Below, in pieces: positions 1 to 7,708 of a DNA stretch of 9,342 bases. Numbering within the stretch: position 1 is the stretch's first letter; each line of letters begins with the position of its first letter. The notes beneath the pieces are model-generated. The model saw only the letters and a list, made by a program, of their open reading frames with translations, did no database searches and was not told the DNA's origin. The DNA is from Thermoleophilaceae bacterium (lineage in GTDB: Bacteria > Actinomycetota > Thermoleophilia > Solirubrobacterales > Thermoleophilaceae). Location of the stretch: the NCBI GenBank assembly GCA_013695885.1, contig JACCZP010000388.1, positions 1 to 9,342 on the forward strand, read 5' to 3'. A program made the translations under genes and the position numbers.

Positions 1-645
1 CGCGGCCGTGACGTGACCGACTGGCTGGACGAGATGGGCCACTACGAGGTCCCGGTCGACGAGCACCCGCACGGGGACCGCGTGCGCCTCCAGGCCAACC
101 ACTACGTAACGGGTCGCGGCGGAGGCCACGACATCGACCTGAGGCGCTTCGCACTCGAGGGGATGCGGCTCTACGGGCGGCTGACCGACATCGAGGGGAC
201 GAAGCTCGACTTCGCGTCCGACCTCGGGGAGAACCTCGACCACGCCGACGAGGTCTCCGAGGGGATCAAGACGGCGATCGACGAGCACATCGAGCGCGAG
301 GACCTCGACGCGCCCGGCGAGGAGCGCTACACGCCGGTCTGGAGGCCCGAGCGCGAGCCGGCCGAGCTCGACCTGGCGGCCAACGGCATCCGGGCGGTCG
401 TCTGGTGCCTCGGCTTCGGCCGGGACTACCGCTGGATCGACGTCCCGGTGTTCGACGGGAACGGGTACCCCACCCACGAGCGCGGGGTGACCGCCGTGAA
501 GGGCCTCTACTTCCTTGGGCTCCCGTGGCTGCACACCTGGGGCTCAGGGCGCTTCGCGGGCATCGAGCGCGATGCCCGCCACCTGGCCGAGAGCATCCTC
601 GAGCGCCGGGGCTCCGAGACTCGCTCGAGGTACGCCGCGGCCTGA
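1..645 (+). CDS. Flavin-dependent oxidoreductase, CzcO-like, C-terminal part (5' truncated by window edge)
   Basis: The reading frame is open from base 1 (codons for R-G-R-D before the first possible start, a GTG at 13) to a TGA at 643-645, so the true start and the N-terminal FAD-binding Rossmann motif lie outside the window. About 214 residues are visible. The C-terminal third is diagnostic: a VVWCLGFGRDY segment, equivalent to the ATG-F/Y motif of flavin-containing monooxygenase-like enzymes, then a segment reading GLYFLGLPWLHTWGSGRFAG, then a helix ending in the AESIL region. This pattern is known from COG2072/CzcO-type and MSMEG_0569-type flavoproteins. The family uses FAD and NAD(P)H to oxidise small organic substrates. 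The substrate cannot be read from this fragment. It lies 60 bp upstream of the doxX-like gene on the same strand. The family call is fairly secure and the specific reaction is unknown. Confidence 0.82.
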   Translation, partial: RGRDVTDWLDEMGHYEVPVDEHPHGDRVRLQANHYVTGRGGGHDIDLRRFALEGMRLYGRLTDIEGTKLDFASDLGENLDHADEVSEGIKTAIDEHIEREDLDAPGEERYTPVWRPEREPAELDLAANGIRAVVWCLGFGRDYRWIDVPVFDGNGYPTHERGVTAVKGLYFLGLPWLHTWGSGRFAGIERDARHLAESILERRGSETRSRYAAA

Positions 646-648
646 GGC

Positions 649-654
649 TAGGCT
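649..654 (+). promoter_or_regulatory. Possible -10 element (TAGGCT) for the DoxX-family gene
   Basis: TAGGCT lies just after the oxidoreductase stop codon and matches the TAnnnT form of actinobacterial -10 boxes. Transcription would begin near 661 and give a leader of about 45 nt carrying the strong ribosome-binding site. No convincing -35 box sits about 17 bp upstream, so this is a weak inference. The gene could instead be read through from the oxidoreductase. Confidence 0.25.
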
Positions 655-695
655 CCCTTCCCACCGCTCCGGAGGCGCCGAGAGCGACGAACTCG

Positions 696-701
696 AGGAG
701 G
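696..701 (+). promoter_or_regulatory. Shine-Dalgarno AGGAGG of the DoxX-family gene
   Basis: A perfect AGGAGG is followed by four bases (ACGC) and the ATG at 706. It fixes the start of the DoxX-family gene over other in-frame options. It is the clearest ribosome-binding site in the window. Confidence 0.8.
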
Positions 702-705
702 ACGC

Positions 706-1200
<495 letters not shown>

Positions 1201-1312
1201 GTCCCGATCCGCGGCCGGCGCGCCCGAGAAGAAGCAGCGCTTGAGCTGGGGCGCCTCGGCCGTGGTATGGGCCCGCTTGGCCGCACCCTTGATCGTAGAC
1301 TTTCGCGCCGAT

Positions 1313-1332
1313 CTTTGGCCGTGTGGCCAAAG
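1313..1332. promoter_or_regulatory. Perfect 20-bp interrupted palindrome, candidate operator of the amidase gene
   Basis: CTTTGGCCGTGTGGCCAAAG has two perfectly complementary 8-bp arms around a 4-base centre (GTGT). It ends 32 bp before the proposed amidase ATG, where a -35 region would sit relative to the TAACGT -10 candidate. It lies in non-coding DNA and its outer bases are A/T-rich compared with the surroundings, so GC bias alone explains it poorly. A dimeric repressor or activator site is the simplest reading. A short RNA hairpin is the alternative, but there is no T-tract as expected of a terminator. Confidence 0.5.
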
Positions 1333-1352
1333 CCGGGGCGAGCGAGCGAACC

Positions 1353-1358
1353 TAACGT
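1353..1358 (+). promoter_or_regulatory. Candidate -10 box (TAACGT) for a leaderless amidase transcript
   Basis: TAACGT matches the TAnnnT -10 pattern and ends six bases before the ATG at 1365, so transcription would start at or next to the A of the start codon. No Shine-Dalgarno sequence precedes that ATG, which agrees with a leaderless mRNA, a common arrangement in actinobacteria. No good -35 hexamer is visible. The palindrome at 1313-1332 occupies that place. Confidence 0.4.
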
Positions 1359-1364
1359 GTGCCC

Positions 1365-2687
1365 ATGCCGTCGGGGCGGAGCGGGGAGGGCCTTCAGGGT
1401 GAGGAGCCCCGCGAGGAGGAGCGATCCGAACGCGCCTTCACCTTCCTCGACGAGGGGATCGGGCGGCGCGAGCTCCTCCGCGCTGCGGCACTCGTCGGGA
1501 CCGGCGCGATCGCCCCCGCATGGGCGGTGAGCTCTGCGGAGGAGGCGCGAGGGAAGGCTGGCTCCACCGGATCGGTGTTGCAGCCGGGCGAGGGCTCGAC
1601 GCCAGGTCTTTACGTGGCCTCCACCCCCGAGACCGTTCGCTGGGGATACCTTCCCAACCGCGACGCGGATCCGGTTTCCACCGTGCGGTCGGGGTCGGTT
1701 GTGACCTTCGATGCGGTGTCGCACGAGGGCATCCTCGAGGACCAGGGGCGCGAGCCGGTCGCGTACTTCGCCTCCCACGGTGTGCCCGAGCGGGCGGTCA
1801 TGCGCGATGCACGAGCCATAGCGGATTCTCGGATCGAGCACTCGCTGACCGAGGACGGACCTCACGTCGTGACCGGGCCGGTAGACGTGGTCGGGGCGAG
1901 CCCTGGCGACGCTCTCCGAATCGACGTGCTCGCGCTTCGGCCGCGCACGCCGTACGGGGTGATATCGAACCGCCATGGCAAAGGGGCGCTCCCGGGCGAG
2001 TTCCCGGAGAACCCCGGCCCGCTTCCGGGCGCCAGCGCCCGGCATCCGGAGCGATTTCGCAACGTCTCCACCTTCACGCCGGTGACCTACCTCGGCGGGC
2101 GGGGCCACGGGGTGATACCGGTTCGGCCCGGGTTGGCGGCCCGGTTTCCGATCGATCCGTTCATGGGCGTGATGGGGGTCGCGCTCGACACCTCGGCGCG
2201 CGTCAACTCCGTGCCCCCGACCGAGGCCGGAGGCAATCTCGACGTCAAGAACCTCACGGTGGGCTCCACCCTCTACCTGCCGGTCTTCGTGCCGGGGGCG
2301 AAGTTCTTCGTCGGGGACTCCCACTACGCCCAGGGCCACGGTGAGGTCGCCCTGACCGCGCTCGAGGCCCCCCTGCGGGGAACCTTCAGGCTCACGGTGC
2401 TGAGGAGCGGCTCCCGCGAGGTGCCGGCCGAGGGCGGCCGGTTGACGATGCCCTTCGGGGAGACCGCCGAATACTGGATGCCGGTCGGGTTGAACGCGGA
2501 CCTCGACGCCGCCATGAAGCAGGCTGTGCGCCAGGCCATCTCCTTTCTCGGTGCGGAGCTCGGGATGCCCCGGGCCAAGGCCTACGCCTATCTCAGCGCG
2601 GCCACCGACTTCGTGATCTCCCAGGTGGTCGACGGAACGAAAGGGGTCCACGGACTCATCCGCCGGTCGGACTTCGTCGGCGCGTAG
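1365..2687 (+). CDS. Acetamidase/formamidase family protein with Tat signal (predicted exported amidase)
   Basis: A 440-residue protein of the FmdA/AmdA family (acetamidase/formamidase), which hydrolyses short-chain amides to ammonia and a carboxylate. Family hallmarks include VTFDAVSHEG (113-122), the VTGPVDVVGASPGDAL region (169-183), SNRHGKGALPGEF (201-213), NLDVKNLTVGSTLYLPV (291-307) and the motif GDSHYAQGHGE (318-327), equivalent to the usual GD-x-H-A-x-x-G-D/H-GE. Residues 31-54 read as a twin-arginine signal: RR at 34-35, ELLRA, a hydrophobic run, then an A-W-A cleavage-like site at 52-54. The charged region before RR is long (33 residues). Most characterised members of the family are cytoplasmic, so export is notable. 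ATG 1365 is preferred because a -10-like TAACGT places a transcript start there. An in-frame GTG at 1359 would add two residues. It converges on the urt operon, which suggests shared nitrogen scavenging. The exact amide substrate is not determinable. Confidence 0.9.
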   Translation: MPSGRSGEGLQGEEPREEERSERAFTFLDEGIGRRELLRAAALVGTGAIAPAWAVSSAEEARGKAGSTGSVLQPGEGSTPGLYVASTPETVRWGYLPNRDADPVSTVRSGSVVTFDAVSHEGILEDQGREPVAYFASHGVPERAVMRDARAIADSRIEHSLTEDGPHVVTGPVDVVGASPGDALRIDVLALRPRTPYGVISNRHGKGALPGEFPENPGPLPGASARHPERFRNVSTFTPVTYLGGRGHGVIPVRPGLAARFPIDPFMGVMGVALDTSARVNSVPPTEAGGNLDVKNLTVGSTLYLPVFVPGAKFFVGDSHYAQGHGEVALTALEAPLRGTFRLTVLRSGSREVPAEGGRLTMPFGETAEYWMPVGLNADLDAAMKQAVRQAISFLGAELGMPRAKAYAYLSAATDFVISQVVDGTKGVHGLIRRSDFVGA

Positions 2688-2693
2688 TGATGC

Positions 2694-2705
2694 GCCTGCG
2701 CAGGC
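2694..2705. repeat. 12-bp perfect palindrome after the amidase stop
   Basis: GCCTGCGCAGGC lies seven bases after the amidase TAG. As RNA it could form only a 4-bp stem with a GCGC loop and has no T-tract, so it would be a poor terminator on its own. It may be chance in GC-rich DNA. Confidence 0.3.
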
Positions 2706-2767
2706 TTGTGGGCATCTGAGCCTGACCGCGTACCGCCGTCCCTCGCGCGAACCCGCGAAGTCGGTCC

Positions 2768-2792
2768 GGACCCCGCGAAGACGGCGGGGCCC
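2768..2792 (-). terminator. GC-rich stem-loop at the end of urtE, possible bidirectional terminator
   Basis: Read on the - strand, GGGCCCCGC, a seven-base loop and GCGGGGTCC form a 9-bp stem with one G-U wobble. The first G of the stem is the last base of the urtE TAG stop. There is no T-tract after it on either strand, so it is not a textbook intrinsic terminator. High-GC actinobacteria often use stems with poor U tails. Its position between two convergent stop codons (2687 and 2792) fits a shared terminator for the amidase and the urt operon. Confidence 0.4.
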
Positions 2793-3526
2793 TAAACGGC
2801 GAGCATCTCCTGGAGGCTTCCGTCCTCGAGCGCCCCCGCATCGCCCGCCTCCACCACGCGGCCGCCGTCCATCACGACGTATGTGTCGGCCAGCCGCATG
2901 GCGAACTCCACGTACTGCTCCACGAGCACGATGGAGAGGCCGGCGCTCTGCTTGAGCTGCGCGATCGCCTCCTCGATCTCGAGGATGATCGACGGTTGGA
3001 TGCCCTCCGTGGGCTCGTCGAGCAGCAGCAGCCGCGGCCGTGCCACGAGCGCGCGGGCGATCGCGAGCTGCTGCATCTGTCCGCCGCTCAGGAAGCCCGC
3101 GGGGCGGCTCAGGAGCTCCTTGACGCGCGGGAAGAGCTCGAGCGCCTCGTCGATCGCCCCCCCCTCGGGGTGGGGGCATGCCTCGGCCACCACGCGCAGG
3201 TTCTCCATTACCGTGAGCTGTGGGAAGCAGTCACGGCCCTGCGGGACATAGGCGATTCCCGCCCGCACGCGCTCGTAGGGCTCGGTGCGGGTGATGTCCT
3301 CGCCCGCGAGCACGACCTGCCCTCCGCGTGCCCGGATCAGCCCCATGATCGTGCTCATCAGAGTGGTCTTGCCGACGCCGTTGCGGCCCATCACGCAGCA
3401 GAGGCCGCCCTCGGGCACCCCGAGCGAGACGTCGAAGAGCACCTGCGTGGACCCGTAGCCGCTGCCGAGGCCCTCGACGCGCAGCATCTCGCCGCCGGGG
3501 ATCGGGGTCGAGTCGTCGTCCTTCAT
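2792..3526 (-). CDS. urtE: Urea ABC transporter, ATP-binding subunit UrtE
   Basis: A 244-residue LivF-type ATPase that drives urea (possibly amide) import. Walker A GRNGVGKTT is at 47-55, the Q-loop glutamine at 96 (YVPQGR), the signature LSGGQ at 146-150, Walker B LLLLDEP at 166-172, and VEQ at 202-204. In the last motif Gln replaces the usual switch histidine, as is normal for LivF/UrtE proteins. The segment YVPQGRDCFPQLTV followed by ENL, and the EPTEGIQPSII region, are characteristic of UrtE. The ATG start overlaps the urtD stop by four bases (ATGA), which indicates translational coupling. A second in-frame ATG at residue 14 (MLRVEGL) would give the length more usual for the family, so the first 13 polar residues may be an extension or misassigned. 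It is the last gene of the operon and ends at a GC-rich stem-loop. Confidence 0.95.
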   Translation of the reverse strand: MKDDDSTPIPGGEMLRVEGLGSGYGSTQVLFDVSLGVPEGGLCCVMGRNGVGKTTLMSTIMGLIRARGGQVVLAGEDITRTEPYERVRAGIAYVPQGRDCFPQLTVMENLRVVAEACPHPEGGAIDEALELFPRVKELLSRPAGFLSGGQMQQLAIARALVARPRLLLLDEPTEGIQPSIILEIEEAIAQLKQSAGLSIVLVEQYVEFAMRLADTYVVMDGGRVVEAGDAGALEDGSLQEMLAV

Positions 3527-4293
3527 GCCACCACCGCGGCGCCGCGGGCGTCGCGCGGGCGCCCCAGATACACGTCGCGTACCATGGCGTCCTGCTGGAC
3601 CTCCGCGACGGTGCCCTCGGCCAGCAGCGCGCCCTCGTGCATCACGGTCACGCGCGTGGCGAAGCGGCGCACGAAGTCCATGTCGTGCTCGATCACCACC
3701 ACGGTGGTGCCCTCGGCGGCGATGCGGGTGGTGAGCTCGCCGGTGCGCAGCCGCTCCTCGCCCGTCATGCCCGCGACCGGCTCGTCGAGGAGCAGGAGCC
3801 GCGGGCGCTGGCAGAGGACCATCGCCACCTCGAGCCACTGGCGCTGGCCGTGGGAGAGCACCCCCGCGGGCTCTTCCTGCAGCTCCGCGAGCCCCACGTC
3901 CTCGAGGGCCCGTCGCACGCGGTCGGTCACGCCCCGGCGCCTTCGCAGCAGCGAGCGGAAGGGAAGCCGGAAGCTGGCCGCCACGTCGACGTTCTCGAGC
4001 ACGGAGAGCTGCTCGAATACGGTGGGCGTCTGGAAGGTGCGCCCCACGCCCAGGCCCACGATCCGGTGCTCGCGCTGCCCCACGAGCTCCTCGCCGGCGA
4101 AGCGGATCGATCCGCCGGCCGGCCGCACGAGCCCGGTGATCGCGTCCACGAGCGTGGTCTTGCCGGCGCCGTTCGGACCGATGAGGAAGCGCACCTCGCC
4201 CTCGCGCACGGTGAGGTCGAGGCCGTCGACGGCGTGAAAGCCGTCGAAGATCACCTCGAGGCCACGGATCTCCAGCAGGGGAGCGTCCGTCAT
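3523..4293 (-). CDS. urtD: Urea ABC transporter, ATP-binding subunit UrtD
   Basis: A 256-residue LivG-type ATPase, partner of UrtE in the heterodimeric motor. Walker A GPNGAGKTT is at 39-47, the Q-loop at Q88 (GRTFQTPTVF), the signature LSHGQ at 146-150, Walker B LLLLDEP at 166-172, and the switch histidine H203 in IEHDMDFVR. The combination LSHGQRQWLE and DEPVAGMT is diagnostic of UrtD rather than of LivG in amino-acid transporters. An Arg-rich stretch (RSLLRRRRG, 113-121) sits in the helical subdomain. The ATG overlaps the urtC stop by four bases (ATGA), and its own TGA overlaps the urtE ATG in the same way. The C-terminal tail after YLGRP is short, Ala/Arg-rich and probably non-essential. 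Confidence 0.96.
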   Translation of the reverse strand: MTDAPLLEIRGLEVIFDGFHAVDGLDLTVREGEVRFLIGPNGAGKTTLVDAITGLVRPAGGSIRFAGEELVGQREHRIVGLGVGRTFQTPTVFEQLSVLENVDVAASFRLPFRSLLRRRRGVTDRVRRALEDVGLAELQEEPAGVLSHGQRQWLEVAMVLCQRPRLLLLDEPVAGMTGEERLRTGELTTRIAAEGTTVVVIEHDMDFVRRFATRVTVMHEGALLAEGTVAEVQQDAMVRDVYLGRPRDARGAAVVA

Positions 4294-5426
4294 GCCGGCT
4301 CCTGCGCCGCCCGATCGCGCGCCGTGGCCCGATCGCGCGCCCGTGGGCCGAGCCGCACGGCCCCGGGACGGCCAAGGCCCGCGCGAACGTACTCGCCGAT
4401 CCCCGCCATGCCCTTGGGAGCGAAGGCGATCACGACGACGAAGACCATCCCGAAGAGGTAGAGCCACCCCGACGGGAAGCGCTCGGAGAGACCCGTCTTC
4501 ACCCAGTTGACGAGCACCGCACCGCCTGCCGCCCACGCGAGTACCGCCCGGCCCCCGAGCGCCACCCAGATCACCATCTCGATCGAAGGCAGGATCCCGA
4601 GCAGCGCCGGCGAGATGATGCCCACGATGGGCACGAACATCGCGCCGGCGAGCCCTGCCATTCCGGCGGCCGCCGTGTAGGCGACGACCTTTATCCGAGT
4701 GGGGTCGTAGCCGAGGAAGCGCACGCGGTCCTCCGAGTCGCGCACGGCCACCAGCACCCGTCCGTAGCGGCTCGCGACGAGCTGGCGGGCGATCAGGAAC
4801 ACGGCCAGCAGCCCGAGGGCCACCATCGTGTAGAGGATGCTCGCGTTCGCCTGGGCCGTGAGGTCGAGTCCGAAGAGCTGCGTGAAGTTGGTCAGCCCGT
4901 TCGTGCCCCCCGTGAGGCCCTGCTGGCCCACGAGCACGATCACGAAGGCCGCCGCCAACCCTTGAGAGAGGATCGCGAAGTAGGCGCCGCGCACCCGCTG
5001 GCGGAAGACGAGCGTGCCGAGGACGGCAGCCACGGCCATCGGCAGCAGCACGGCCATGGGCAGCGCGAACCAGGCGTGGCGGAAGGGCTCCCAGACGGCC
5101 GGGAGCGACTCCACCCCGCTCCACACCATGAAGTCCGGAAGCTGGCCGGGCCCCGCTTCCTCGAGCTTCATGTACATCCCCATCGAGTAGCCGCCCAGGC
5201 CGAAGAAGAGCCCCTGGCCGAGCACCAGCATCCCGCCCTGGCCCCAGGCCAGGCCGATCCCCACCGCGACGATCGCGAAGCAGAGGAACTTCGCGAGCAG
5301 GGAGAGCCGGAAGTCCGACAGGACCGCCGGGGCGAGCAGGAGCATCGCGGCGGCCACCACCAGGAAGCGGATGAGGAAGCCCCAGCGGGCGTCGCCGGCG
5401 GCCAGCGTCCCGGCGAGCCGGCTCAT
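4290..5426 (-). CDS. urtC: Urea ABC transporter, permease subunit UrtC
   Basis: A 378-residue LivM-type inner-membrane permease that forms the urea channel with UrtB. Hydrophobic segments fall at about 17-36, 41-60, 66-86, 119-141, 149-167, 196-214, 247-266, 280-307 and 321-336. The GLTGGTNGLTNF stretch (170-181) is typical of UrtC. The cytoplasmic ATPase-docking (EAA-type) loop lies at about 220-262, from RYGRVLVAVRDSEDRVRFLG to GMAGLAGAM. The C-terminal tail (about 350-378) is rich in Arg and Ala, is unlike the rest of the protein, and looks like a poorly conserved extension. The ATG overlaps the urtB stop by four bases and the TGA overlaps the urtD start by four bases. The protein length is within the usual UrtC range. 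Confidence 0.95.
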   Translation of the reverse strand: MSRLAGTLAAGDARWGFLIRFLVVAAAMLLLAPAVLSDFRLSLLAKFLCFAIVAVGIGLAWGQGGMLVLGQGLFFGLGGYSMGMYMKLEEAGPGQLPDFMVWSGVESLPAVWEPFRHAWFALPMAVLLPMAVAAVLGTLVFRQRVRGAYFAILSQGLAAAFVIVLVGQQGLTGGTNGLTNFTQLFGLDLTAQANASILYTMVALGLLAVFLIARQLVASRYGRVLVAVRDSEDRVRFLGYDPTRIKVVAYTAAAGMAGLAGAMFVPIVGIISPALLGILPSIEMVIWVALGGRAVLAWAAGGAVLVNWVKTGLSERFPSGWLYLFGMVFVVVIAFAPKGMAGIGEYVRAGLGRPGAVRLGPRARDRATARDRAAQEPA

Positions 5427-6313
5427 GTCAGCCCCCTCGCGCGCTGGACCACGAGCCCCTGGGGGCGGAACTGCAGGAAGACCACGATCAGCGCGAAGGC
5501 CGCGGCCTTGGCGATGCTCGCGTCGGTGCCGTACTCGACGTATGCGTTGAACAGGCCGAGCGCGACGGCGGCCATGACCGCCCCGCGCAGGCGCCCGAGC
5601 CCGCCGACGATCACCACCAGGAAGGCGTCGATGAGGTAGTTCGTGCCGAGCGTGGGGCCGACCGAGCCCAGCAGGGTCACGGCCACGCCGGCCACGCCGG
5701 CGAGCCCGGAGCCTATGAAGAACGTCCTGCGGTCGACGCGCGGCGTGCGCACGCCGCTCGCCGCCGCGAGGTCGCGGTTCTGCATCACCGCGCGCATCCG
5801 GCGCCCGGCGGGCGAGCGGCCGAGGTGGGCCCAGATGGCCGCGAGGCACACGCCGACCAGCGCGATGATGAACAGCCGCGTGTAGGACATCGAGACGCCG
5901 GCCACCGTGATGGCCCCGTCCAGGAACGCCGGCGCCCTCACCTGGACGTTGGACGCACCGAAGACGTCCCGGGCTACCTGCTGGAGGATGAGGGCCACCC
6001 CGAAGGTCGCGAGCAGCGTGTCGAGGGGACGCCCCGAGAGCCGCCGGATGAGCACCCACTCGAGGACCACGCCGAGCGCCCCGCCGACGAGGAACGCCAG
6101 CGGCAGCGCGACCAGGAACCCGAGCGTCACGAGGCTCGCCCCGAGCGCCCCCTGGATGACGTAGGTCGTGTAGGCCCCCGCCATGACGAACTCGCCGTGC
6201 GCCATGTTGATCACGTTCATCTGCCCGAAGGTGAACGTGAGCCCGAGCGCGACGAGCAGGAGGATCGAGGCGACGCTCAGACCGATGAAGAGCTGGGAGA
6301 GGAAGATCTCCAC
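5423..6313 (-). CDS. urtB: Urea ABC transporter, permease subunit UrtB
   Basis: A 296-residue LivH-type permease. Its N terminus (GLSVASILLLVALGLTFTFG, then MNVINMAHGEF at 32-42) is the standard opening of the family. The ATPase-docking loop falls at about 171-209 (RRMRAVMQNRDLAAASGV onward). GSVGPTLGTNYLIDAFLVV (216-234) followed by VGGLGRLRGAV is the UrtB signature region. About eight hydrophobic segments are visible. The start is GTG at 6313. No nearer in-frame alternative gives a complete first helix. An AGGAG is present on the - strand (bases 6331-6327), but the spacing to GTG is about 13 nt, longer than ideal. It lies 48 bp after urtA, the only non-overlapping junction of the operon, and ends in an ATGA overlap with urtC. 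Some UrtB proteins are longer, with an extra N-terminal periplasmic part. This one is the short, core-only form. Confidence 0.95.
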   Translation of the reverse strand: MEIFLSQLFIGLSVASILLLVALGLTFTFGQMNVINMAHGEFVMAGAYTTYVIQGALGASLVTLGFLVALPLAFLVGGALGVVLEWVLIRRLSGRPLDTLLATFGVALILQQVARDVFGASNVQVRAPAFLDGAITVAGVSMSYTRLFIIALVGVCLAAIWAHLGRSPAGRRMRAVMQNRDLAAASGVRTPRVDRRTFFIGSGLAGVAGVAVTLLGSVGPTLGTNYLIDAFLVVIVGGLGRLRGAVMAAVALGLFNAYVEYGTDASIAKAAAFALIVVFLQFRPQGLVVQRARGLT

Positions 6314-6361
6314 GGTTTGAGCTGGTCTCCTCCCGCCCGCCGGCGCTCGGTTCTCGGGCCC

Positions 6362-7642
6362 CTAGAGGCCCTTGGCCCAGTCGTAGCCCTTGAGGTAGGG
6401 ATCGGGCTCGATCGGCTCGTCGGAGCTCGAGAGCTCCTCGATCAGGCCGTCCGGCCTGATCCGCCCGATGCGGGCCGTCTTGTAGAGGTGCTGGGTGTCC
6501 CCGTCGATCGTCACCTTGCCCTCGGGTGCGTCGAAGGTGAGCCCCTTGGCGGCCTGCTTGACCTTCTCGGGGTTCGTGCTGCCGGCCTTCTCGACCGACT
6601 TCGCCCACAGCCACACCTGCACGTAGCCCGCCTCGATCGGGTCGTCGGTCACGCGGTCGGCGCCGTACTTCTGCTTGTAGGCCTTGACGAACTCCTCGTT
6701 CTCGGGGGTGTCGGTCGTCTGGTAGTAGTTCCAGGCGGTCAGGTGCCCGGCGAGGTTGTCCGGCCCGATCCCGCGCGCCTCCTCCTCGGCCACCGAGACC
6801 GACATCACGGGGATGTCATCAGCGCTCACGCCCGCGTTCCTGAGTTGCTTGAAGAACGCGACGTTGCTGTCGCCGTTCAGGGTGTTGAAGACGGCGTCCG
6901 GCTTGGCGGCCGTGATCTTGTTGACCAGGGTGCCGTACTCGGTGTGCCCGAGCGGCGTGTACTCCTCGGCCACGATCTCCATCCCGTTGGCCTTGGCCCA
7001 CGCCTTGATCTCCTTGTTGGCCGTGCGCGGGAACACGTAGTCCGAGCCCAGGAGGAAGAGCCGCTTGACTCCCTTCTCCTTGAGATGCTCGAGGCCGGGA
7101 ATGATCTGCTGGTTGGTCGTGGCGCCCGAGTAGAAGATGTAGGGCGACGACTCGAGGCCCTCGTACTGGACCGGGTAGTACAGCAGCGCCTTGTTGCGCT
7201 CGAAGACGGGCAGCATGGCCTTGCGGCTCGCCGAGGTCCAGCCGCCGAACACCGCCGCGACGTTGTCGCTCGAGATCAGCTTCTGCGCCTTCTCCGCGAA
7301 CGTCGGCCAGTCGGAGGCGCCGTCCTCGACGACGGGCTCGAGCTTCTTCCCGAGCACTCCGCCCTGGGCGTTGATCTCGTCGATCGCGAGCTGCTCGGCG
7401 TCCTTTACCGAGACCTCGCTGATCGCCATCGTGCCGCTCAGCGAGTGAAGGATGCCCACCTTGATGGTGTCCCCGCTGACGCCGGGCTCGGCGCTCGGGG
7501 AGCTTCCGGGCTCTGGCGCGGATTGCCCGCAGGCCACGGCGAGGAGCGCGGCGAGCACCGCCGCGAGGGCGGGCAGCCTCCGCGCCCCGGCTCTGCGCGT
7601 CTCGCACCTCGTCTTGCGCCTCGTCTCGGACAGTCTGTGCAT
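6362..7642 (-). CDS. urtA: Urea ABC transporter, substrate-binding lipoprotein UrtA
   Basis: A 426-residue periplasmic-binding-type protein (type I fold) anchored as a lipoprotein. After a basic N-region comes a hydrophobic stretch (about 25-37) and a lipobox-like A-V-A-C with Cys38, then a Pro/Ser-rich linker (41-55). The mature domain opens with [17 protein letters not shown] (60-76) and contains [20 protein letters not shown] (153-172), SDYVFPRT (200-207) and the GHTEYGTLV region (232-240). These are the standard UrtA landmarks and separate it from LivK or amide-binding relatives. FmdD-type amide binders are related, so short amides cannot be excluded as ligands. The ATG at 7642 is chosen because it gives a complete lipoprotein signal and is preceded by GAGGAG two bases upstream, a tight spacing. 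An upstream in-frame extension reaches 7747 but is Arg/Pro-rich and looks non-coding. First gene of the operon. Confidence 0.95.
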   Translation of the reverse strand: MHRLSETRRKTRCETRRAGARRLPALAAVLAALLAVACGQSAPEPGSSPSAEPGVSGDTIKVGILHSLSGTMAISEVSVKDAEQLAIDEINAQGGVLGKKLEPVVEDGASDWPTFAEKAQKLISSDNVAAVFGGWTSASRKAMLPVFERNKALLYYPVQYEGLESSPYIFYSGATTNQQIIPGLEHLKEKGVKRLFLLGSDYVFPRTANKEIKAWAKANGMEIVAEEYTPLGHTEYGTLVNKITAAKPDAVFNTLNGDSNVAFFKQLRNAGVSADDIPVMSVSVAEEEARGIGPDNLAGHLTAWNYYQTTDTPENEEFVKAYKQKYGADRVTDDPIEAGYVQVWLWAKSVEKAGSTNPEKVKQAAKGLTFDAPEGKVTIDGDTQHLYKTARIGRIRPDGLIEELSSSDEPIEPDPYLKGYDWAKGL

Positions 7643-7679
7643 ATCTCCTCGCGTGGGACCCTTCGGGGGAAGTGGGCGC

Positions 7680-7708
7680 ACGCTATTCGCGGGTCTCCGG
7701 CGTAGAAA
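7680..7708 (-). promoter_or_regulatory. Weak candidate promoter for the urt operon
   Basis: On the - strand TTTCTA (7708-7703) and TAGCGT (7685-7680) are separated by 17 bp, which is correct spacing. The -10 fits TAnnnT, while the -35 matches only loosely. Transcription would start near 7673, leaving a leader of about 30 nt that includes the GAGGAG just before the urtA ATG. Confidence 0.3.

Noticed and set aside
2912..2920. Glutamine instead of histidine at the switch position of UrtE (Q204)
   Set aside because: LivF/UrtE-type ATPases normally carry VEQ here, and the partner UrtD keeps its histidine (H203), so this is not a defect.
5825..7705. A 626-codon + strand open frame opposite urtB and urtA
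   Set aside because: It lies opposite two unmistakable transporter genes, and its product is low-complexity, rich in Asp, Arg, Glu, Leu and Val, with no recognisable domain.
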